Source of the DNA: Allomyces arbusculus
Taxonomy: Eukaryota > Blastocladiomycota > Blastocladiomycetes > Blastocladiales > Blastocladiaceae
Assembly (NCBI GenBank): GCA_027604705.1
Contig: JADHYV010000036.1
Location: 178,483 to 242,482 of the forward strand
DNA length: 64,000 bases
Direction of reading: 5' to 3'
This document shows positions 22,830-33,109 of this stretch, piece by piece (position 1 is the first letter of the stretch; every line of letters starts with the position of its first letter). The translations under genes and the position numbers were made by a program. The notes beneath the pieces were generated by a model that saw only the letters and a program-made list of their open reading frames with translations, was not told the DNA's origin and searched no databases.

Positions 22830-23782
22830 GCGAAGATTCCATCCATGATTTTCCAGTTTTGAAAATGTAATCCAACATGTATATTTGTCATTTTTCAGTC
22901 CTTAACTTGTCAGCCTTGTCCGAACCGATCGCGGCCTGCCCAGCTCAGCTCGCTCGTGTGCGCCAACATGCATACAGGGTGAGCGAGTGTGGCACACCTT
23001 GACGCAACAAGGCGCGTCACTGTGACGTGGCCCTGGCTGCGCCCCAGGGTTCACGCCTGGCCCGCCGATTCTCGACCAACGACGCCACTTGGTGCGGCAA
23101 GCTCAACTTGGCGCCGTCCCTGCCGCGCGTTCCGCCACGAGACGCACGTTGCAGAGGCGCCGCGCGATATCAGCGAGGCTGTTTTCTCCAGAGCGCGCGC
23201 TTGGGGTCCTGCCGGAGCGTTCTCGCTGTGCATCGATCTTGAAGTTCGACTGCGGTCGCGGACCCGATCTCAACGGCCGCAGCCCTGCCAGACGCCGGGC
23301 GTGGGTGCGCGAGCGACCCGAGGCGGGTTGGGAGCCGGGCAGGGGGCAGCGCGGGTGCGCGGGATGCGCGCTCGCGGAGGCCACTCTCACGACGAGGTTT
23401 GGTTTTTGTGGGGCAGGCACAACCACGCTGGGCCAGGAGGCGGGACGATGGCCGGCGCGACCCGCATGCGTGTGGTCCAGGTGGGTCGGCACGCGACAAG
23501 GCCAACCAGGGGAGGAAGGGATGATCGGCTGGAAGGTCGAAGAGTAGCCATCGATCAGCGCGGTGGTTTCCTGCACCGGCGCTGGTGCACACCGGGCGCG
23601 TGCGCACGGAGCGCTCCGCTGGCTCTGTTTTCCTTTCCGACACGGCCGCGCGCGCGCCGCGCCAACCAAACCCAAATCGCGCGCGTCCTGGATAAATACC
23701 TGCCGGCCCCCCTCTGTCGCCCGCCGTATCGCTCTGTGCGCCGACCCTTCCGCCGCTGCTCTCATCTCGTATCTCCTCTACC
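22830..23782. other. Intergenic region, about 950 bases
   Basis: It holds the 3' flank of the acidic protein gene and the promoter of the zinc-finger gene. Long open frames on both strands are Arg/Ala-rich and show no domain. ATAAATA at 23692-23698 is the likely core promoter of the next gene. Confidence 0.5.
23692..23698 (+). promoter_or_regulatory. TATA-like box of the C2H2 gene
   Basis: ATAAATA stands alone in G+C-rich DNA, about 85 bases before the ATG at 23783. Confidence 0.55.
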
Positions 23783-25021
23783 ATGGACCACGGTCACCCC
23801 TTCCCGCTCTACCCGGCCGCCGCCTACTCGCCGCGCTCGGCACCCGCGCCCTACTACGCGGCCTACCCGTACTCGTCCTCCCTGACCCCAGCCGCACCGC
23901 CCGCTTGCCTCGAGCCGGCGCCGCGCGCCTACGCGGCCGAGGCCGCCGACGCGTACTTGCACCACCACCACCATGCGCACCACCCGGCATCGCCGTCGAC
24001 CTACCCGGCCATGTACATTGCGCGCTCTCCACAATGGGCCCCAAGCCCCGCGCTGTCTGATATTCGCAAGGCGCCGTCTGCCGCGTGCAACTGCGGCTGC
24101 GCCACCAGCACCACCGCGATCCCTGCCGCTCCCGCGGCGGCGTACCTGCCGACGCCCGGCACGCCCGTCATGCACGACATGGCCGCCGCCGCCGCTGCCG
24201 TCTCGCGCGCCACGCGCGCCGACCTCATTGACCCGCCCGTCTTTGACGACGACGACGACGACTTTGACGAGACGGAACTGTCATCGCTCGCCGCGACCGT
24301 CTCGCCGCTGCTCCTGCCGCAACCCGCCGCGCACGCGCCGTCACCCATGCCCGTAACGCAGTACGTTCCGCCGCGCCCGCGGCTGCAGCTGTTGCGCGAT
24401 TTGGTCGATGCGACGTCGTCGTCGGGCGGGAGTAGTGGGGATGCGAGCGACGATGAGTTTGTCGACGGCGAGGACGACAGCGCGTGGTCAATGTCGACAC
24501 CCGCGATCGCGCCAGTCGTACCGGCCGCCGCGGTCGTCCCGCCGGCGCCATCGCCCGCGCTCCTCGACACCGCCCCGACCGCCGTGTCCGCACCCATCGA
24601 CCCACCGTCGCGCAAGCGCAAGCGCGCCGTTGGGGCTCCGACCTCACCGTCGACCTCCCCCAAATCCTTCCCCTGTCTCGCGCCCGGATGCTCCAGAGTC
24701 TTCACGACGTCGGGCCACCTGCACCGGCACGAAAAGTGCGTGCACGCCAACGAGCGTCCCTTCGCGTGCCCGCTCCCCGGTTGCCGCGCGCGGTTCTCGC
24801 GCAACGATAACCGGTGGCAGCACTACAAGACGCACTTCGCGCCGCGGCGCGCGTTCCGGTACGCGTCGGTCCGGACAACGGCGGCGCTGGCGGCCGCGCA
24901 CGCGGCGGCTGCGAAAGCCGCGGCCGAGGCCGGGGAGCCGGTGCCCGAGGACGTGGAGAGGGCGGTGAAGCGCGCGCGGGTCGCAGCAGAGGCCGAGCAG
25001 CAGGTCGAGGAAGGCGCTTAA
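23783..25021 (+). CDS. C2H2 zinc-finger transcription factor, two fingers
   Basis: Single exon, 412 residues. Two adjacent C2H2 fingers lie near the C-terminus: about 295-323 (C-x4-C-x12-H-x4-H, containing GHLHRHEKCVH) and about 326-352 (C-x4-C-x12-H-x3-H, containing NDNRWQHYKTH). They are joined by the classic linker NERPF. A basic SRKRKR stretch just before the fingers is a likely nuclear signal. The N-terminal part is Ala/Pro/Tyr-rich with a His run (LHHHHHAHH), a poly-Asp run (FDDDDDDFDE) and acidic Ser-rich patches typical of activation regions. The C-terminal 60 residues are an Ala/Glu-rich helix. Two-finger proteins of this layout (Msn2/4- or Crz1-like) are common stress regulators in fungi, but I cannot assign an orthologue. 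Confidence 0.9.
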   Translation: MDHGHPFPLYPAAAYSPRSAPAPYYAAYPYSSSLTPAAPPACLEPAPRAYAAEAADAYLHHHHHAHHPASPSTYPAMYIARSPQWAPSPALSDIRKAPSAACNCGCATSTTAIPAAPAAAYLPTPGTPVMHDMAAAAAAVSRATRADLIDPPVFDDDDDDFDETELSSLAATVSPLLLPQPAAHAPSPMPVTQYVPPRPRLQLLRDLVDATSSSGGSSGDASDDEFVDGEDDSAWSMSTPAIAPVVPAAAVVPPAPSPALLDTAPTAVSAPIDPPSRKRKRAVGAPTSPSTSPKSFPCLAPGCSRVFTTSGHLHRHEKCVHANERPFACPLPGCRARFSRNDNRWQHYKTHFAPRRAFRYASVRTTAALAAAHAAAAKAAAEAGEPVPEDVERAVKRARVAAEAEQQVEEGA

Positions 25022-25760
25022 GTGAGTGAGGTCAAGGGGATTGGCGGGAAAAGTTTTTTTTGTTTTTGTTTTTGGTGGTGGGCTGGATTTGGGTTCGGTT
25101 GGACGGGAGAGCTCTCCATACCCGTCGGTGTGGGCGCGGTCAAGTTCATTTGCATGGACCGAGGTCGCCACGCCCGCCGCGTCGTCGTGTACGATTTTGG
25201 GCTGGTTCTTGCGCGACCGGCCGGTCGCGGAAGGTCACGGCGTCGTTCATTTCGTTTCCTTCATTTCATAAACACCCCACCGGTTTGCCATGTGTGCTCC
25301 TGCATCGCTCGTTGATCACCTTTTTCATTTCAGGAGCGCGCGCTTCCTCCGGCGAGCGCGGAAGGAGCGGAGAAGGAGCGAGCGAGCTGGCTGATCGGCC
25401 CGCCTGCTGCGAGACGCGTGGGAGCCGCGCTTGGACGCGGTCAAGTGAAAGTCACGTTGTCCGCGGGACAGTCGCGCATCGAACGCGTTCTCAGCGTTGG
25501 CCGCCCTGCAACTTCTTCTCGGCCGTCGCTCGCCCCCTGCGCATTTCACGGCGACGACGACGGCCTCCTGCGCGGCATCCGGCCGCACGCGTTCACGCCG
25601 TCCTTGTACCCGGTCCACCACCACCGCGACGGTGCCGCGCGACTCCCTGCATTCGACCGTGCCGTGCCCGATCTGCCGTCGGCCGCGCCTTTCCCCGCAC
25701 CAAATTCCGCCCACGCCGCCCCCCCTCTCTACGTCCGCCGACCCCGATCCGCCCAGCACC
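25022..25760. other. Intergenic region, about 740 bases
   Basis: The first 300 bases are T/G-rich 3' flank, and the rest is a C-rich leader toward the DNAAF1 ATG. An open frame runs into DNAAF1 from 25497, but the extra residues are unconserved Pro/Arg/Ser-rich sequence, so I leave it out of the gene. Confidence 0.5.
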
Positions 25761-28700
25761 ATGCTCTCGCACGGCGGCGGCGGCACCGCGCAAGCGCGTG
25801 TGCCGTACTCGGCGCGCAAGTCAAAGAAGCAGACCGACGCCAAGGGGTTCACCCTCATGACGCTGCCCTATCTCGTGGAGCTTGCGAAAGAGCAAAAGGG
25901 ATACGTGACGCCCGCGCTGAATGATCATTTGTATCTGCATTTTAAGGGTATGTGTTGGTTTGATTGGAAAACGAGTGGATCGGGCCAATGAATGAATGCT
26001 GACGGGAAAAGGTGATTGCGACGGCTAGGATTCGCGCAGATCTCCGAGGACATTGCGCAGTACACTGGGCTCAAGACGCTCTGGCTCGAGGGCAATGCGC
26101 TGTCGGAGTTGCGGTACCTCGGTCCGTATTCGCTCGTGATCTCGATCACTCAAATTCAAAATCACTCACGCGTTCCATTCCACGGTAGATGCGCTCACCG
26201 AGCTCAAGTGCCTCTACATCCAAGAAAACGTCTTTGAGCACCTCGACGGCATTTCGCGGCTCACGAACCTGACCATCCTCAACGTCTCCAACAACCTGCT
26301 CACCTCTTTGCCGTCGGACCTCGCTGACCTGCCGCACCTCGCCTCGCTGCACGCGTCCAACAACAAGCTCGCGACCGTCGACTCCGTCGCGGTCCTCGCC
26401 TCCTGCTCGCAACTCTCGGTCGTCGACCTGCACCACAACCAGCTCGCTGACGAGCGCGTCGTCACCGACGTGCTCTACGCGATGCCGTCCCTCGCGGTCC
26501 TCACCTTGCACCACAACCCCGTCACGCAAGTAATCGCGCACTACCGCCGCAATTTCATCATCCACGTGCCGACCTTGACGTACCTCGACGACCGGCCCGT
26601 GTCCGACAACGAGCGGCACGCGACGGTCGCGTGGAGCCAGGGTGGGATCGACGCGGAACGCGCCGAGCGCGACCGGCAGCGGCAAGAGGAGCGCGACGAG
26701 ATGAAGCGCAACTTTGATGCGCTCGCGGCGCTGCAGCGCGAGCACCGCGAACGGCGCCGAATGGCGGGCGAGGACGTGGATAAGGAACCGACGTTTGCGG
26801 ATCCGGCGATTCAGCGGTTTCATGATGATATGGTCGCGAAAGTCTTGGACGAGGCCGAAAGTGGTGGGGCCGCGAAGATTGAGGAGATTAATGACGACGA
26901 GGACGATGTGCCGGCGCTCGAGGGCGCAGGGTACGACGCGGTTCCGCAGGAGGATGAAGACGAGGAGGAAGAGACAGTCGCGGTCCCGATCCGCGCGTCG
27001 CGCGCGATCGACGTGGCGGGCACTCGGCTTGACACGCCGTCGGCGACCGAGGGCAACGACGACGTGATTGACCTCACCAAGTCGATTGCCGTCGACTACG
27101 AGACCAAGAAGCCGGAAGTGATTGCGCGCGAGACGGTCGAGCAAGTGGAGCCGTTGTTCGACGGCCGCGCGGCACTTTTGCGCGATCTCGCGACCAAGCC
27201 CGAGGAGACCGAGTCCGCGCCGGTGCCGACGGTCAAGCGCGTTCTGATCGAGGAACTTGCCACCGAGGACGTCGAGGACGTGGTGCCGACGCGCAACGTG
27301 CCGCTGCCGCAAGACGAGGATGAGGAAATGGTCGAGCGCGACCCGTTCATGCTGCGCGCGTTCCGCAGCAAGCCCACGTCGGCCGCGGCCGCGGCGCGGA
27401 CGGCGGTGGGGACGGGTGGGACAGCGTCCCCCGCGACACTCGCCACGTCGTCGAGCCCGTTCCCGGACCAAGTGCCGCGCACCCCGGCCGACGACCACGA
27501 GGAGGACCAACATGCGGCGGCGGCGGTGCAGCCGGCACTCGCCGCCGGGTACGAGCCACTTCCGCTTGACTCACCGGGCGTGGAACAGCCAGAACCCGTC
27601 GTCTGGGCGGCAGCCACGAGTCCCGCCGACGCGGCCGCCGCATCGGCCGCGCTTCTGGAACCGCTCGCCGTGGACGATGCGCTGGATGATGTGGACCTCG
27701 CCGAACACGCGACCGAGGCCGAGACCGAGCGGCTCTTGACTTCTACGAGTGCCGTGACCACGCCCTTGCACGAGCGCGACGTGGATGAATTGTTTGCGCA
27801 AATGTCCCGTGACGCGACCGCGGCACTGGGAGTGCGGTCGCCGACGCTCGATTCGGAAAAGACGCTTTCCCCCGGCCCGTTCAGTCTGAGCCGCGAAGAC
27901 ACGCTCTCCCCGCCGCCGCTCGACCGCGAAGACGCAATGTCCCCGGTCCCTCTGATCCCGCCGCCGCCGGCGTCGACACCCGTCCCGCAGATGCTGCAGA
28001 CGCCCACTGGTTCCCGCCCGGCGACGCCCTCGTCGTCATCGGGTGCCTCCGCCGCGCACGCACGGAACAAGCGCGGATTGCGGCTGATCCCCGGGATCGC
28101 CGCGGGGCCCCAGGCGGCCGGTTCGAGCGCCGACGTGCCCGACCGGTGCACGACCCCGATCTGGGCGCTCGCGCCCGTCCCGCTCGCGCCGCACCCGACG
28201 CCCGTCAAGGAGTCCGCCTCGATGTTCCACGACGACGACGTCGATGCCGTCCCGCGCGCACCGCACGCGACGCCTGTCGCGGAACTCCCGCTCCGCTTTG
28301 GCGGCCTTGGCACCGAAGTCCCGCACGCGCCGCCCTCCACGCCGATCGTCGAAACCGAGTCGGCGGGCTTGGATTCGCGGCCCGGGTCGGCTGCGTCGTT
28401 CCGCGCGGGCGCGAGTGTCCCGCGCGCGCCGTACTCGACGCCGGTCGCGGAAGACATGCCGTTTGCGGAACTGGGCGCGGGGGCGGATGCGGCGGTGCGC
28501 CGCGTGTTTAATGGGCGCGCGATGGAGGGAGAGGGGAAACCGGGGAGAGGGCGGATGGCCGTGTTTGCCGCTGCGGATAGTGACGATGAGGATGACACGG
28601 GGCCGACGCTCGTGGTGCGCCCGATTGCCGCGGTCGCGACGCGGCCGATTGAGTTGGGGATTGGGGTGCCGCTGCCGCGGTCGCGCACGGCGAGTCGCGA

Positions 28701-28776
28701 CGAGGCCGTGGAGAGTGTCGAGGTCGTGGATATGGAGGGGGTGCGCGCGGAGCGGCAGGCGACGGCCTGGCAGTGA
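25761..28776 (+). CDS. DNAAF1: Dynein axonemal assembly factor 1 (LRRC50/ODA7)
   Basis: Cytoplasmic co-factor that helps pre-assemble outer and inner dynein arms for motile flagella. Three exons, 25761-25947, 26029-26121 and 26189-28776, give 955 residues. Both joins rebuild family sequence: DHLYLHFKGFAQI, then ELRYLDALTELKCLYIQEN. After the start motif TLPYLVELAKEQKGYVTPALND come about six leucine-rich repeats (about 60-215), the LRR cap with LTYLDDRPVSDNERHATVAW, and a charged helix (AERDRQRQEERDEMKRN). The remaining 600 residues are acidic and Pro/Ser/Thr-rich, longer than in animal proteins, with four repeats of a PxxTPVxE-type motif between about 28180 and 28460. The gene implies a swimming zoospore stage. 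Confidence 0.95.
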
Positions 28777-29528
28777 TCGAGCGGGCCGGCAAAACGATGT
28801 GATGTGACGCGACCCGCGCTGGACGCGACGTGACTCGCGCTGGACGCGGGTCGACGAGACGCGTCGACCAGGGCCGAGCGGCGCCGCGCAGGTGCGCCGT
28901 TTGGTTCGGTTGGATGTTTTCCTTTCTCGACTGATCGGAGTAATTGGTGGTGACTCGCGTTCTCGTTCTCTTTCCCGCGCGCGTCTTTGAGCGCGACTTT
29001 TTTCTCGAGTGTTATTCTCGTTTGCCTTTCTTTCGATTGTGTCCATCGCAACTCATTCCTGGCCGACCGTGAGTCCATGCATTTCCATTTCCCCCACTTT
29101 CACGATTCACTGCACCCTTGATCACCATTTGTTGGCGCCGATACCGACGACGAGGAGAGGGCTGCGAGCCCAGACGCATTGACCCATTTCTTTTTTTCTG
29201 TTCCTGATGAGCATTGGTTGACGTTTGATTCCCCACTGCACGAAAACCACCCTCTCATTGCCGATGATTTTCTACGTTTGAAAGAGAGCTGTTGTTCTGT
29301 TCTTATCTTTTTCGCTGGTGTTGGTTTGTGGTGTGCGCCGCTTCAGAGCGAGAAGCCCCCCTGCGGGGTTGGTCATGAACATCTGCGCGGCAATCACCCT
29401 GGCAGTTGGCGTCGCGCTGCACGACGCGTCGCGTCGGCCACAAGAGATGACCGAGTCGCGCGGGATTTCATTCTTTCTCCCCTGAACCGACACCCGCGCT
29501 CAACAACCGCACCAACCACCCTCCGGCC
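28777..29528. other. Intergenic region, about 750 bases
   Basis: DNA is T-rich on the plus strand between about 28910 and 29330, with pyrimidine-rich stretches, then C/A-rich close to 29529, like a leader. No supported coding sequence. It holds the DNAAF1 3' flank and the promoter of the repeat protein; no clear TATA box. Confidence 0.5.
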
Positions 29529-29852
29529 ATGTCCTACCAAGACGAGTTCTCCAACATCCCCGGCAGCGGCAACCAGCCGACCAACTGGGGCTCCAACGAC
29601 GAGTTTGCGTCGGCGCACGTTACGGGCGGCCCAGGCCACGCCGAGTCGTCGACGGCCTACTTCCCGCCGACCGAGACTAGTGGGGAGGGCCACGCCGAGT
29701 CGTCGACGGCCTACTTTCCGCCGACAGAAACGAGTGGACCGGGCCATGCGGAGTCGTCGACGGCGTACTTCCCGCCGACCGAGACGAGCGGGCCGGGCCA
29801 CGCCGAGTCGTCGACGGCGTATTTCCCGCCGACGGCCACGGGCGGGTTCTAA
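29529..29852 (+). CDS. Small protein with four 18-residue tandem repeats
   Basis: Single exon, 107 residues, starting MSYQDEFSNIPGSGN. After about 30 unique residues come four near-perfect copies of the unit GPGHAESSTAYFPPTETS, ending in TATGGF. At the DNA level the unit is 54 bases; copies differ mainly at third positions, for example ACGGCC versus ACGGCG, so the protein repeat seems kept by selection rather than being a fresh duplication. It has no signal peptide, membrane segment or cysteine. The repeat is rich in Ser/Thr/Tyr/Pro and likely disordered, with many phosphorylatable positions. I do not recognise the family. Confidence 0.75.
   Translation: MSYQDEFSNIPGSGNQPTNWGSNDEFASAHVTGGPGHAESSTAYFPPTETSGEGHAESSTAYFPPTETSGPGHAESSTAYFPPTETSGPGHAESSTAYFPPTATGGF
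29625..29840 (+). repeat. Four 54-base in-frame tandem repeats
   Basis: The repeat array lies inside the small protein gene and encodes the GPGHAESSTAYFPPTETS unit. The boundaries are approximate because the unit can be phased several ways. Confidence 0.8.
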
Positions 29853-30470
29853 GTGGGTGAGTTGCACGCGCGCACCGCGCGCGGGGGCACATGCAAGGCA
29901 AGGCGTTCAGCAAGCAAGTCAAGTTGCGGCATTGTTCTTCACCATGTCGCCTTGCGAGTAAGTGAGCGGCAGCCGATCGCGCAAGGCCGTGGTGGAGAGC
30001 GTTGTTGTACCATATTGAACAAGGATGATCCTCTTTTGTGTCAGCATCGCTGCCTGCGTGTCCTCAGTCGTTGTTGGCGATGCACGACATGTTGGTTTGG
30101 GCCAACGTCTTCATGGTGTGGCGTGAGGACCAGAGAGAGCACCATACACAGTGTGCAGGGAGTTCCCAGGACGCGCAAAATACGCATTGTTCGTGTGGCG
30201 CGGCCATCAGCCAACATGCAGAAATGGATTGGAAACGCATTCCACGTGGGTCGTTCTCGTTGAAGAAGAAACGGATGACCACGCTTCGTATTCGACGACC
30301 ATCGTAGTCGTATTCCTTGCCGTCTCTCTACCGCTCATCCATCCAACCCTCTCTTGGGGATTCCTGCCCTCAACTTGCTGCATTTCTCTTCGCCAAGGAC
30401 GCCGTGCAAGTTCCCATCCTCGTCCTCGACCAGTTTGCACCAGTATTGCTCGCACAACCCGCGCACATCC
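29853..30470. other. Intergenic region, about 620 bases
   Basis: Mixed composition, less G+C than the genes. Short frames only. It holds the repeat-protein 3' flank and the leader of the glycosyltransferase gene. Confidence 0.5.
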
Positions 30471-32234
30471 ATGCCGCGGCCGCGCTCGCCCAGCCCGGCA
30501 CCGACCAGCCCATCACGCCGCTACGGCTCCACGCCATGGTCGACCCGCCTTCTCCGGCAGCTCGGATGGCGTAGCGGCCGCTCCGACAGCGTTCCGTGGC
30601 GCCACCGCGCGACTGTACCTGTGCGCTTCGACCCTGCCGACCCGTCGTCCCCACCGCGCAAGCCCAAGAGCGCCGACGACAGCACAATCCGCCTGCTCGA
30701 CGTACCCACGCGCGTGTTCGTGGGCGCAGTTGCAAGTCCGGACCGGCGCGCGTCGCCATCAACCTCAGCAGCTGCGTCCGAGGACCCGTTCTTGGACGTC
30801 GAGGCCCGTGCAGGCACGGCGAGCGATTACGAAGACGAGACCGAGGGCAACATTTCTGACATCGAGCGCGGCCGGCGCCCGCGGCGCGCGTCGTCATCCC
30901 GGTGGGGCGCGCGGTTCCGATCGTGGTCGCCCAGCCCTGCGCGGTCGGCATCGTGGAGTCCGCACCGCCGGTCCCGGCCGCGGTGCTGCTGCTGTTCAGC
31001 GCGCACGTGCAAGTGGTGGACGCGGCGCGTGTTGGTAGTGCTTGTTTTGGCCGTGGTCGCGTTTGGGATTTATGTGATGACCAATGCAACATTCTACCCG
31101 CGGTTCCAAGTCCTGCTCGGCGCGCTGTTTGTCGGGTGGCCCGCACCGACGTCCGAGGCGCTGACGAAATGCACGCTCGGCGACCCGCGGTGCTTTGACC
31201 GCACACGGTGCGGCAGGACCGCCGCCGACTTCCGCATCTTTGTCTATCCCCCGGACCAGCTCACCGAATCGGCGTTCCAGGGGTCGAAATGCCAGAACCA
31301 GCAACACGCCGCGTACCTCTCTGCCCTGCGCGCATCACCCTACGCGACCCCGAACGCGACCGAGGCCTGCCTCTTCTTCCCGAACTTCGACACCTCGGCA
31401 CCCGCGGGCACCTCGTCGTACACGTCTGGGTGGGCCGTAACCCGCGCGCTGCGGCGGTTACCGCACTGGTACCCCTCAACGGGTAACCTCTGGCCGGGCG
31501 CGCACCACGTGGTCATGGAATTCAACGACCGCGACGAGCTCGAGTACTTTGCCGATGCGGCACTGACCTGGAAATCGAGCGCGACCGACCACGTCGTTCG
31601 GCCGGGGATGGACGTGGTCTTGCCGTGTGCCGAGTGTGGTGGCGACGGGCACGCGATATCGCCCGCTGACCGGCGTCTGCCACCGGTGAATCGGACCACA
31701 TTGGCGTACTTCCGCGGGTCGGTCGCGTCGCATCCGGTTCGCGAACGGGTCGTGGCGTTGCATGACGGGCGCGAGATTATTGCGGTTGATTCGAACCGGC
31801 CTGCCGATGAGGGGGATCCGGGGTACCGCGCGGGGCTGGCAAATGCCGTGTTTGGTCTGTGTCCGCGCGGGACAGGCGTGCACGTGCGCCGGCTCCTGGA
31901 AGTCCTGGATGCGGGCGCAATTCCGGTGTATTACGGCGACCATGCGGTGTTGCCGTTTGCCGACGTCCTGCCGTGGGACCAGATGGCGGTTGTGGTGCCG
32001 GAGGGCCAGGTCGATGTGACCCGCACGATCTTGTATGGGATTTCGGCCGAGGAACGAGCCAGGATGCACAGGGTGGGCACGGCCGTGTTTGAGCGTGTGT
32101 TCGCGGGCCCGAAGGGGCACATGGAGCTCGCGCTCGCGGTGGCCGTGTGGAATGTATACGGCGAGCGCACGGGCGTGTTGAGGGAAATTGATGCGTTGGT
32201 CTGGCGCGCGGAGGTGGAGACGGCGGAACCGTAG
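30471..32234 (+). CDS. Exostosin-family glycosyltransferase (GT47-like), type II membrane protein
   Basis: Single exon, 587 residues from MPRPRSPSP; the open frame extends 39 codons upstream, but that part looks like leader. The N-terminal cytosolic region (about 1-185) is Ser/Arg/Pro-rich with an acidic patch and a Cys cluster (RCCCCSARTCKWW) next to the membrane. One signal anchor follows at about 186-204 (VLVVLVLAVVAFGIYVM). The lumenal domain has the exostosin order: FRIFVYPP, an acidic/aromatic middle, YFRGSVASHPVRERV, and the donor-binding region LCPRGTGVHVRRLLEVLDAG followed by IPVYYGDHAVLPFADVLPW. Family members work in the Golgi or ER on cell-surface glycans; the substrate here is unknown. 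The stop lies 54 bases before the end of the convergent paralogue at 32288. Confidence 0.88.
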   Translation: MPRPRSPSPAPTSPSRRYGSTPWSTRLLRQLGWRSGRSDSVPWRHRATVPVRFDPADPSSPPRKPKSADDSTIRLLDVPTRVFVGAVASPDRRASPSTSAAASEDPFLDVEARAGTASDYEDETEGNISDIERGRRPRRASSSRWGARFRSWSPSPARSASWSPHRRSRPRCCCCSARTCKWWTRRVLVVLVLAVVAFGIYVMTNATFYPRFQVLLGALFVGWPAPTSEALTKCTLGDPRCFDRTRCGRTAADFRIFVYPPDQLTESAFQGSKCQNQQHAAYLSALRASPYATPNATEACLFFPNFDTSAPAGTSSYTSGWAVTRALRRLPHWYPSTGNLWPGAHHVVMEFNDRDELEYFADAALTWKSSATDHVVRPGMDVVLPCAECGGDGHAISPADRRLPPVNRTTLAYFRGSVASHPVRERVVALHDGREIIAVDSNRPADEGDPGYRAGLANAVFGLCPRGTGVHVRRLLEVLDAGAIPVYYGDHAVLPFADVLPWDQMAVVVPEGQVDVTRTILYGISAEERARMHRVGTAVFERVFAGPKGHMELALAVAVWNVYGERTGVLREIDALVWRAEVETAEP

Positions 32235-32287
32235 ACTCGGGATTCACGCATTGCGCAGTTGCTCTTCAAAACCGAACCTGATTGGAA

Positions 32288-33109
32288 TCAACGAATATAC
32301 CTGACTCTATTGGCAATGTCATTTTGTGGCGGCATGGGACCGAGATGGGCCATGTCGTCGGTGAATGCGGCCTCGACCGTTGCGATTTTGCCATCCAGCA
32401 CGGTCTTGATCTCGCGCGCGTTCACGATCACATCGTCCACCACGTCCAGCGCAGTACCCGAACCCACAACTTCGCGCTCAAGCCAGCGTCGCAGCTGATC
32501 CGCATCGTCCAAATCGGTGACAACGAGCATATCCGCGAAATGGGCGCGGTCTTTGGACCCGAGAGCGCGAGCGACAAAGTGCGTGCGCTGTAGAATGCGG
32601 AGCGAGTGGAGCAGGCTGCGGAGTGGGGCCACTTGCTTGGCGAGCCGCGACGCATAAAGAACATTGAGGGTCGCGAAACAGTCGCGCGGTGCGGAATGGT
32701 CAATGGCGTTGTGCAGTCGCGTGATGGCGCGGAGGCATTCTTGTCCGGTTTACACGGCGGGCAGCGATGCAGCGATGCACATCACTCGAGGATCTGATTG
32801 GCGAAAAGATGGCCGTGAGTGGGGGAGAAAGCCAGGATCGTGACAAGGCACGACAGTCCGGCCTGGAGATGTATCTCATGTATGCCTAATGGCCATTTTG
32901 AGACCACCGGGTGGAGAAAATGGAGATGTTGTCCACGTACGCGATTGCAGTCCTCCGAGCATCGCGACGAGCCAGAAGGCGCCGACCGCGAGCGCGTTCC
33001 AGTCGGTCACGGCCTGCGCTTCTTCGCGCGTCACCAATTCGGCCACGTTTGCACACATTCTCGCGTATTCCTTGACCTCCAAACAGTGGAGAACGTCGAG
33101 GGTGAGCAT
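32288..33109 (-). pseudogene. Truncated, probably broken paralogue of the gene at 61209-63657
   Basis: Two exons, 33109-32941 and 32793-32288, align with the C-terminal third of the 61209-63657 protein. Examples are CLEVKEYARMCANVAELVTR versus CLELKDYAGFCSNVAHLVTH, TDWNALAVGAFWLVAM versus NDWNALAIGALWLIAM, and PLRSLLHSLRILQR versus PLRDILNALRILQR. The intron sits at the same place and in the same phase (after TCG C). In exon 2 an in-frame TAA at 32750-32752 interrupts the aligned SLPAV/SLPDV segment; about 153 codons stay open after it. The coiled-coil and acidic N-terminal parts are missing. An alternative acceptor at 32740 (exon from 32739) would skip the stop, so a shortened working gene cannot be excluded. 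Confidence 0.7.

Noticed and set aside
23103-23784. Overlapping minus-strand frames of 204-220 codons upstream of the C2H2 gene
   Set aside because: Arg/Ala/Pro-rich translation of G+C-rich promoter DNA, with no domain or splice support.
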